A stretch of 61,912 bases of DNA, taken from assembly GCF_001995175.1 (NCBI RefSeq), contig NZ_MUKN01000017.1, positions 1 through 61,912 on the forward strand, in the 5' to 3' direction. The stretch comes from Rathayibacter rhapontici. Its GTDB lineage: Bacteria; Actinomycetota; Actinomycetes; Actinomycetales; Microbacteriaceae. Position numbers and translations under genes: made by a program. Shown here piece after piece: positions 49,920-61,912 of the stretch (position 1 is its first letter; every line of letters begins with the position of its first letter). Below the pieces are notes generated by a model. That model did no database searches, had not been told where the DNA came from, and worked only from the letters and a program-made list of their open reading frames with translations.

Positions 49920-50572
49920 ATGACACGAGTCGCCGTCATCGGAGCCCACGGCAAGGTGGGCCAGCAGATCCTGCACCTGCTGTACGACGCCGGGCACGAG
50001 TCCGTCGGAGTGATCAGGAACCCCGAGCACGCCGAGGACATCGTCCGCCTGGGTGGCGAGCCGCTCGTCCACGACCTCGAGAGCTCGAGCGCCGAGGCGT
50101 TCGCGGCGCTGCTCGAGGGCGTCGACGCCCTCGTCTTCACGGCCGGCGCCGGCCCCGACTCGGGGATCGAGCGCAAGCGGACCGTCGACCTGGGCGCCTC
50201 CGTGCTCAGCCAGGAGGCTGCGGTCGCCGCCGGCATCCGCCGTTTCGTGCAGATCAGCGCGATCGGCGTGGACGAGCCGCTGGCCGAGGACACCGAGGAG
50301 GTCTGGCGCGCCTACGTCGAGGCCAAGCGCGACGCCGACACCGCACTGAGGTCCACCGACCTCGACTGGACCATCCTGCGCCCGGGCGTCTCACGACCGA
50401 CGAGGGCACCGGCCGCGTCGCTCTCGGCGAGAAGGTCGAGCGCGGCAGCATCCCGCGCGAGGACGTCGCGGCCGTGGTCGTCGCGGTGCTCGAGCAGCCC
50501 TCGTCCATCGGACGGACGTGGGAGCTCGTCTCGGGCGACGTACCCGTCGAGGACGCGGTCGCCCGCGCCTGA
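49920..50572 (+). CDS. NAD(P)-binding NmrA/SDR-like protein, frameshifted as read
   Basis: From ATG 49920 (GAGGAG site). Rossmann start VAVIGAHGKVGQQILHLL, then VQISAIGVD and DWTILRPG. At about 50,387 a -1 jump restores RLTTDEGTGRVALGEKVERG to a stop at 50572; 217 residues. One missing C in GGGC(C)GT. Atypical SDRs of this size act as redox or sensing proteins; substrate unknown. Confidence 0.75.
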
Positions 50573-50623
50573 CGCCGTCGGCCGGCGCCCGCCCGAGGGG
50601 CGGCGCCGGCCCGTGCGCCTAGA

Positions 50624-52318
50624 GTGGTGCGGGTGAGCAGCCCCGCGCCCCGTCCCTGGATCCGCAGCTACGCACCCGGAGTGCCGACGGAGCTGGAGCC
50701 CCCCGAGGGCTCGCTCCTGGACATCGTGACGGAGTCGGCGGCCCAGTACCCCCAGAAGGTCGCGCTCGAGTTCTTCGGCCGTTCGACCAGCTACGCGCAG
50801 CTCGCCGACGACGTGGAGCGCGTCGCCGAAGGGCTCCGCCGGCTCGGCGTCCGCGAGGGCGACCCGGTCGCCCTGATCCTCCCCAACTGCCCGCAGCACG
50901 TGGTCGCCTTCTACGCGGTGCTGCGCCTGGGAGCGGTGGTCGTCGAGCACAATCCGCTCTACACGCCGCGGGAGCTGCGGCACCAGTTCGAGGACCACGG
51001 CGCGCGCGTCGCGATCTCGTGGAACCGCGTCGTCCCTCTCGTGCAGGACCTGCCGGCCGATCTCGGGGTCGAGACCGTCGTGGCCGTCGACCTCACCAGG
51101 GCGATGCCCGCGCCGATGCGCGCGGCCCTCCGTCTGCCGATCCGCAAGGCGCGCGAATCCCGGGCGGCCCTCACCGGACCCGTGCGCGGCGCGGTCGAGT
51201 GGGACTCGCTGCTGCGTCGCAGGATCGATCCCGCCCACCCCCGTCCGACCGCCGACGACCTCGCGGTGATCCAGTACACGAGCGGGACCACCGGCACGCC
51301 CAAGGGCGCGGAGCTCACGCACCGCAATCTGACGGCCAACGCCGCGCAGTCCCGCGCCTGGGTGCCGACGGTGCGTCGCGGCGACTGCGTGGTCTACGCG
51401 GTGCTGCCGATGTTCCACGCCTACGGCCTCACTCTCTGCCTCACCTTCGCGATGAGCATGGGAGCACGGCTGGTGCTGTTCCCGAAGTTCGATCCCGACC
51501 TCGTGCTGAAGGTCGTGCGCAAGCACCCCGCGACGTTCCTGCCGGCCGTGCCCCCGATCGCCGAGCGGCTCGCCGCGCGGGCCCGCGAGAAGGGCGTGTC
51601 ACTGCAGGGGATCGAGATCGCCATCTCGGGGGCGATGCCGCTGGACCCCGCGCTCGTGGCCCGCTTCGAGAAGGAGACGGCTGGGACCCTCGTCGAGGGC
51701 TACGGCCTGTCCGAGACCTCGCCGGTCCTGATGGCGAACCCCGTCGGACCCGCCCGGCGTGCGGGGACCGTCGGCCTCCCGCTGCCCGGCACCGACGTGC
51801 GCATCGTCGATCCGGAGGACCCGTCCGTCGACGTCGCTCCCGGCGAGCAGGGCGAGCTCGTGGTCCGGGGCCCGCAGGTGTTCCGCGGCTACCACCGGAA
51901 GCCGCAGGAGACGGCGGACTCGTTCACGGCGGACGGCTGGTTCCGCACCGGCGACATCGCCACGATGGACGAGGACGGCTTCATCAGCCTCGTCGACCGC
52001 ATCAAGGAGCTCATCATCACCGGCGGCTTCAACGTCGCTCCGTCCGAGGTCGAGGAGGTCCTGCGCCGGCTCCCCTCGGTCCGGGACGCCGCGGTGGTCG
52101 GCCTCCCCGACGCCCGCACCGGCGAGCTGGTCGCGGCCGCCGTCGTCCTCGAGCCCGGTGCCGACTTCGACGAGTCGGAGGCGCGCGCGCTGGTCCGCGA
52201 GGCGCTCACGCCCTACAAGGTGCCGCGGAGGATCGTCGTGATCGACGAGCTGCCGACCAACATGATCGGCAAGGTGCTGCGCCGCGAGGTGAAGGCGATG
52301 CTGCTCGACGAGAGCTGA
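50624..52318 (+). CDS. Long-chain fatty-acid-CoA ligase / AMP-dependent synthetase
   Basis: 564 residues from GTG 50624 (GTG 50627 and 50633 also possible). AMP-binding motifs YTSGTTGTPKGAELTHRN and EGYGLSETSPV, RTGDIATMDEDGF and the C-terminal lysine in PTNMIGKVLRREVK. Activates a carboxylate, probably a fatty acid, to acyl-CoA. Convergent with the next gene across a strong terminator. Confidence 0.88.
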   Translation: MVRVSSPAPRPWIRSYAPGVPTELEPPEGSLLDIVTESAAQYPQKVALEFFGRSTSYAQLADDVERVAEGLRRLGVREGDPVALILPNCPQHVVAFYAVLRLGAVVVEHNPLYTPRELRHQFEDHGARVAISWNRVVPLVQDLPADLGVETVVAVDLTRAMPAPMRAALRLPIRKARESRAALTGPVRGAVEWDSLLRRRIDPAHPRPTADDLAVIQYTSGTTGTPKGAELTHRNLTANAAQSRAWVPTVRRGDCVVYAVLPMFHAYGLTLCLTFAMSMGARLVLFPKFDPDLVLKVVRKHPATFLPAVPPIAERLAARAREKGVSLQGIEIAISGAMPLDPALVARFEKETAGTLVEGYGLSETSPVLMANPVGPARRAGTVGLPLPGTDVRIVDPEDPSVDVAPGEQGELVVRGPQVFRGYHRKPQETADSFTADGWFRTGDIATMDEDGFISLVDRIKELIITGGFNVAPSEVEEVLRRLPSVRDAAVVGLPDARTGELVAAAVVLEPGADFDESEARALVREALTPYKVPRRIVVIDELPTNMIGKVLRREVKAMLLDES

Positions 52319-52337
52319 GCCGAGCACCTCGGACAGC

Positions 52338-52378
52338 ACCGAGCCCCCGGTCCCGCTTCCGCGGGCCGGGGGCTCGGT
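52338..52378. terminator. Bidirectional terminator
   Basis: ACCGAGCCCCCGG / CCGGGGGCTCGGT, perfect 13-bp stem, 15-base loop, between two convergent genes. T-run weak. Confidence 0.75.
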
Positions 52379-52385
52379 CGTGGGG

Positions 52386-53051
52386 TCACATGTCGAAGCC
52401 GCCGCCGAAGTCGCCGCCGCCGAAGTCGCCCCCGCCGAAGTCACCGCCTCCGCCGTAGTCTCCTCCGCCGTAGTCGCCTCCCGCGTCGCCTCCCGCGTCG
52501 CCACCGGCGTCGCCGCCGTCCGCGCCCGCCTCGCCGTCGCTGCCCTCGCCGCCGGCGTACTCGCCGCCGGCGTCCGGGAGGAACGCACCGGCGATCGCCG
52601 AGCCGATCGCGAATCCGGCGATCGTGCCGAGCATGGACGACGCCAGGACGCCGCCGAAGCCCATCCCGCCCGCGCCTCCGCCGGCGAACCGGCGCTCCAT
52701 GAAGCCGGGCTGGCGCAGCTCGCTGCGGGTCGCGGACTGGGCGAGCGCCTGGGGGTCGTCGCTCCGCGGGGCGTCGCCCACGGGCGCGCCCTCGCTCAGC
52801 TCGCGGAAGACCTGCTTGCGCTGCTCCGGGGTCAGCTGCTCGAAGGCCTCGCGGTGCACCTGCTCGAGCGCCTCGGGCGGCGCCGTGCGCAGGAGGTAGC
52901 GGTAGCGCTCGATCGCGATCTCGTCCTCGCTGCGGGCGGAGCGCCCGGGCGGAGTGCCGTAGGCGGGCTGCTGCCCGTCCGTGCGTCCCGAGTCGCGTCG
53001 CGCGTTCTCGGCGGGCTCTTCGCGTCCCAGCAGTCGGTCCAGGAATCCCAT
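52386..53051 (-). CDS. Glycine/aspartate-rich tail protein of unknown function
   Basis: 221 residues. Helical N-terminal half (EIAIERYRYLLRTAPPEALE, EAFEQLTPEQRKQVFRELSE), one hydrophobic segment (VLASSMLGTIAGFAIGSAIA), then repeats of GGGDFGGGD type at the C-terminus. Actinobacterial hypothetical; possibly membrane-associated. Function unknown. Confidence 0.7.
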   Translation of the reverse strand: MGFLDRLLGREEPAENARRDSGRTDGQQPAYGTPPGRSARSEDEIAIERYRYLLRTAPPEALEQVHREAFEQLTPEQRKQVFRELSEGAPVGDAPRSDDPQALAQSATRSELRQPGFMERRFAGGGAGGMGFGGVLASSMLGTIAGFAIGSAIAGAFLPDAGGEYAGGEGSDGEAGADGGDAGGDAGGDAGGDYGGGDYGGGGDFGGGDFGGGDFGGGFDM

Positions 53052-53162
53052 GATCTCCTCCTCGGCGCCGCGGGCGGGCGGTCGCTCAGGATCACGCTAC
53101 GACTCTCGCACCCGCGACTCCTGAGCGTGCGCTCAGAGTGCGCTCCACAGGGGAGCGCGGAG

Positions 53163-53345
53163 TCACTTCTGCTTCGGGATGACGATCCACATGATGAGGT
53201 AGGCGATGATCTGCGGGCCCGGGAGGAGGCACGAGAGCACGAAGAGCAGCCGGACGAGGAAGGGGCTCCAGCCGAAGCGGTGGGCGAGCGCGGCGCAGAC
53301 GCCGGCGATGATCGTGCCCCGACGGGGGCGAGTGAGAGTGGCCAT
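53163..53345 (-). CDS. PspC-domain membrane protein
   Basis: 60 residues from ATG 53345. RPRRGTIIAGVCAALAHRFG then PFLVRLLFVLSCLLPGPQII and IVIPKQK, the complete PspC domain. Small stand-alone PspC proteins are envelope-stress related in Actinobacteria. Confidence 0.85.
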   Translation of the reverse strand: MATLTRPRRGTIIAGVCAALAHRFGWSPFLVRLLFVLSCLLPGPQIIAYLIMWIVIPKQK

Positions 53346-53432
53346 GCCTCCACTCTGTCGCAGCGCTGCTGAGAGCGGCATCCGGGGAACCCCCGAGAGT
53401 GAGGGCGCAGGACCCGGAGACCCGCGCGCGAC

Positions 53433-54416
53433 TCAGACCGAGCGCACGGCAGCGGCGCTCGAGGCGAAGGCGGCGGCGCGATCGGCGGCGGCCCGGGGCC
53501 AGACGACGCGGAAGCGCTCGAACACGATCTCGTCGAGCGACGACTCGGGGTTCTCGCGGGCGAAGTAGCGCCGGTGCCCGGACAGCCACGACTCGCGGGT
53601 GCGATCCCCCTCCCCCTCGGCCCAGGCGAAGGCGTCGTCGACCGAGTCGAGCGGACCGACCCGCACCTCGTCGCTGCGCAGGACGAGCCGGGGTGCGCCG
53701 CTTCCGTCGCAGACGATCCAGTGATCGCCGGCCGCGGGAACCGGGTCGACGCCGACCGAGGACGCGGTCGCGGTCTTCACTCCGCGCCCGACCAGCGCGA
53801 GCAGCTCGTCGGCCAGCTCGACGGAGTCGCCGAAGGACTCGACCGGCGGCAGCGGATGCGGACCGGAGCCCGGGTACTCGGACCAGAGCCGTCGCGCGGC
53901 GTCGAGGTCGGGCTCCGGCAGGGGCGTGCGCTGCGGCGCATCGGGCAGAACCGCGAGGATGTTCGCTCCGGCCAGGGCCGCCGGATCCTCGGGGTGGTTG
54001 TCCGGGGTCTCCACCGAGTCGAACGGCCAGCGGGTCAGGAGCCAGCGGCGCGCGAACGCGTCGAACTCCTCCTCGGTGCGCGATCCCCGCAGCTCCGGGA
54101 GGACCCACCAGGACGCGGTCGCCGTGCGCGACTCACCGGGCACGACGCTCAGAGCGCCCAGCACGGTGACCCAGGAGTCGTCGACGAGGAGGAACGCGTG
54201 CGCCCGCCCGGCGCGTGAGCCCCTCTCCACGATCCGCAGGGCTCCCGCGTCGTCGGGCGGATCGGACCCCTCGGGGAGGAGCGCCTCGAGCCAGGCGCGG
54301 CGTTCGCCGATCGCCGCTCCGAGGAGGTCGGCATCACTCGACACCAGGGGCCGCAGGAACGCTCCGATGGGGAGGTCGAGCCGCGGGGGGACGGAGTCGT
54401 CGGGCTGCTCGCTCAC
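53433..54416 (-). CDS. GNAT-like and ASCH-domain fusion protein
   Basis: 327 residues. The N-terminal half is GNAT-acetyltransferase-like (RPLVSSDADLLGAAIGERRA ... AHAFLLVDDSWVTVLGALSV). The C-terminal ~150 residues form an ASCH domain (GRGVKTATASSV, PRLVLRSDEVRVGPLDSVDD, WLSGHRRYFARE). ASCH domains bind or act on RNA or nucleosides. The GNAT part lacks a clear acetyl-CoA loop, so activity is uncertain. Confidence 0.7.
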   Translation of the reverse strand: MSEQPDDSVPPRLDLPIGAFLRPLVSSDADLLGAAIGERRAWLEALLPEGSDPPDDAGALRIVERGSRAGRAHAFLLVDDSWVTVLGALSVVPGESRTATASWWVLPELRGSRTEEEFDAFARRWLLTRWPFDSVETPDNHPEDPAALAGANILAVLPDAPQRTPLPEPDLDAARRLWSEYPGSGPHPLPPVESFGDSVELADELLALVGRGVKTATASSVGVDPVPAAGDHWIVCDGSGAPRLVLRSDEVRVGPLDSVDDAFAWAEGEGDRTRESWLSGHRRYFARENPESSLDEIVFERFRVVWPRAAADRAAAFASSAAAVRSV

Positions 54417-54443
54417 CGTCTCCTCCGCTCCCCGCGCACCGGC

Positions 54444-55957
54444 TCAGCCGGCCGCGCGCTCCAGCACGAGCTCGCGGACGCGGGCCGCGTCGGCCTGGCC
54501 CTTCATCGCCTTCATGACCGCGCCGATGACGGCTCCGGCCGCCTGCACCTTGCCGTCGCGGATCTTCGCGAGGACGTCGGGCTGCGAGGCGAGCGCGGTG
54601 TCGATCGCCTCGATGAGCGCACCGTCGTCCGAGACGACGGCGAGCCCGCGGGCGTCGACCACTTCCTGCGGCGAGCCCTCGCCGGCCACGACGCCCTGCA
54701 GCACCTCGCGGGCGAGCCGGTCGGTCAGCGTGCCGCTCTCGACGAGACCGGCCAGCTCGGCGACCTGCGTCGGCGTGACCAGGGCGGCCGGGTCCTGCCC
54801 TGCCGCGTTCGCGAGCCGGGCGACCTCACCGGTCCACCACTTGCGGGCGGCCTGGGGCGTCGCTCCGGCCGCGACCGTGTCGATGATCTCGACCAGCAGG
54901 CCGCTGTTGGCGACGTCCTGGAACTCGAGGTCGGTGAAGCCCCAGTCGGCCTTCAGGCGCCGACGGCGGGCGGCGGGCTTCTCGGGGAGCGCGGCGCGCA
55001 GCTCCTCGATCAGCTCGGGTGCGGGAACGACCGGGAGCAGGTCGGGCTCGGGGAAGTAGCGGTAGTCGTCGGCGTCGCTCTTGGGGCGGCCGGCGGAGGT
55101 GCGGCCGGTGTCCTCGTGCCAGTGGCGCGTCTCCTGCGTGATCGTGCCGCCCGCGGCGAGGATCGCCGCCTGGCGCTGGATCTCGTAGCGCACGGCGCGC
55201 TCGACCGAGCGGAGCGAGTTGACGTTCTTGGTCTCGGTACGGGTGCCGAGCTTCTCCTGGCCCCAGGGGCGGAGGGAGACGTTCGCGTCGCAGCGGAGGT
55301 TGCCGCGCTCCATCTTCGCGTCGGAGATGCCGAGGGCGAGGACGATGTCGCGGATGGTCGCCACGTACGCCTTGGCGAACTCCGGCGCGTTCCGACCCGC
55401 TCCGAAGATCGGCTTCGTGACGATCTCGACGAGCGGCACACCCGCGCGGTTGTAGTCGACGAGCGAGTACTCGGCGCCCTGGATGCGGCCGGTGGAGCCG
55501 CCGACGTGAGTGAGCTTGCCCGCATCCTCCTCCATGTGCGCGCGCTCGATGGGGATGTCGACGAGCGTGCCGTCGGCCAGCTCGACCTCGACCGAGCCCT
55601 CGAACGCGATCGGCTCGTCGAACTGCGAGATCTGGTAGTTCTTCGCGAGGTCCGGGTAGAAGTAGTTCTTCCGGGCGAAGCGGCTCGACGGCGCGATCGA
55701 GCAGCCGAGGGCGAGCCCCAGGCTGATCGAGTAGCGCACGGCCTGCTCGTTGACGACCGGGAGCGAGCCCGGGAGCCCGAGGTCGACCGGGGTGACGTTC
55801 GTGTTCGGCTCGGAGCCGAACTCGTTCGGCGCGTCCGAGAACATCTTGGTCTTCGTGTTGAGCTCGATGTGCACCTCGAAGCCGAGGACCGGCTCGAAGC
55901 GCTCGAAGACCTCGTCGTAGTCCATGAGCTCGGGGACGGACGTGTGCGCGGAAGCCA

Positions 55958-55958
<1 letters not shown>
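54444..55958 (-). CDS. gatB: Asp-tRNA(Asn)/Glu-tRNA(Gln) amidotransferase subunit B
   Basis: 504 residues from ATG 55958 (TGATG with gatA stop). [40 protein letters not shown] and the C-terminal YqeY-like domain are characteristic. GatB binds the misacylated tRNA and kinase step. Confidence 0.95.
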
Positions 55959-61506
<5,548 letters not shown>

Positions 61507-61912
61507 TCAGGCCGTCGGCAGGACGGACCGGTTCGAGAGGCCGGCGCGGGCCGCGCGGGCGTAGGCCCCGGGCAGCGCCGCGAGCACCGCGTCCACGTCG
61601 GCCTCGGTCGTCGTGCGGCCGAGGGTCAGGCGCAGCACTCCGCGCGCCTCGTCCTCGCTCCGCCCCAGCGCCATCACCACGTGCGAGGGCTCGGGGATGC
61701 CCGCCGTGCACGCCGACCCGGTGGAGACCGAGATGCCCGCCATGTCGAGCAGCAGCAGGAGGGAGTCGCCCTGCGCGCCGGGGAAGGCGAAGTGAGCGTT
61801 GTTCGCGACGCGGCGGCCGGAGTCGACGGCGGGGCCGGTCAGCGTCGCTCCGGGGACCGCCTCGAGCACGCCGGCGACGAGCCGGTCGCGCAGGGCGGCG
61901 AGGCGGACGGAC
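61507..61912 (-). CDS. Cysteine desulfurase, 5' part outside window
   Basis: C-terminal ~134 residues of a Nif-S/IscS-type enzyme: NNAHFAFPGAQGDSLLLLLD, then the catalytic cysteine loop STGSACTAGIPEPSHV and the LRLTLGRTT end. PLP-dependent sulfur donor for MnmA and FeS assembly. The frame is open to the window edge. Confidence 0.9.
   Translation of the reverse strand, partial: SVRLAALRDRLVAGVLEAVPGATLTGPAVDSGRRVANNAHFAFPGAQGDSLLLLLDMAGISVSTGSACTAGIPEPSHVVMALGRSEDEARGVLRLTLGRTTTEADVDAVLAALPGAYARAARAGLSNRSVLPTA

Overview
This window is GC-rich actinobacterial DNA, most like a Microbacteriaceae chromosome. The evidence is the GC-rich coding bias, the cysteine desulfurase-mnmA-ligA-gatC-gatA-gatB order at the right end, and a riboswitch-led ykoE-ykoD-ykoC thiamine transporter. 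I cannot fix the genus from sequence alone. Positions 1 to about 42,076 are a tailed (siphovirus-type) prophage that runs off the left edge. The rest is host chromosome.

Prophage layout. Nearly all phage genes are on the minus strand, so they read from right to left. A regulatory module lies at 40.5-42.0 kb: a divergent small Xre repressor/excisionase-like pair, and a plus-strand Xre plus ImmA-type metallopeptidase pair flanked by TGTCAAAG/CTTTGACA dyads. From 39.3 to 27.5 kb there is a dense early operon of small, overlapping genes: DNA-binding proteins, several single C2H2 zinc-finger microproteins, a YqaJ-type exonuclease with a putative annealing partner, a PD-(D/E)xK nuclease, an m4C-type DNA methyltransferase coupled to a GIY-YIG nuclease, replication proteins, SSB and HNH endonucleases. 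It ends at a terminator at 27.42-27.45 kb. A gene-free stretch of about 0.8 kb packed with perfect inverted repeats follows. The late genes come next: two small genes, two HNH genes, small and large terminase, portal, MuF-like protein, scaffold, decoration protein, major capsid protein, connectors, tail terminator, major tail protein, a frameshifting tail-assembly chaperone pair, tape measure, baseplate/minor tail proteins, two adjacent M23 peptidases and four small lysis-type proteins. After a terminator at 6.57-6.60 kb come three large tailspike/SGNH receptor-binding proteins. No integrase is visible, so it is presumably beyond the left edge. The right boundary is a tRNA 3'-end fragment with an encoded CCA followed by a terminator at 42.05-42.11 kb.

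Host region (42.1-61.9 kb): a zincin-like metallopeptidase, a P-loop kinase-like protein, ykoCDE under a TPP riboswitch, a DUF3592-like protein, a GerW-like protein, an EEP-family phosphatase/nuclease, dinB, a DinB/MDMPI-like protein, an NAD(P)-binding protein, an acyl-CoA ligase, small envelope-type proteins, a GNAT-ASCH fusion, gatB, gatA, gatC, ligA, mnmA and a truncated cysteine desulfurase.

Caution on the sequence itself: seven genes (lysin, tape measure, head-tail connector, major capsid, MDMPI-like, NAD-binding, ligA) are each broken by what looks like one missing G or C in a short G/C run. Because these fall in phage and essential host genes alike, consensus indel error is the likeliest cause. 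It should be separated from the one genuine programmed -1 frameshift, at an A7 heptamer in the tail chaperone gene.
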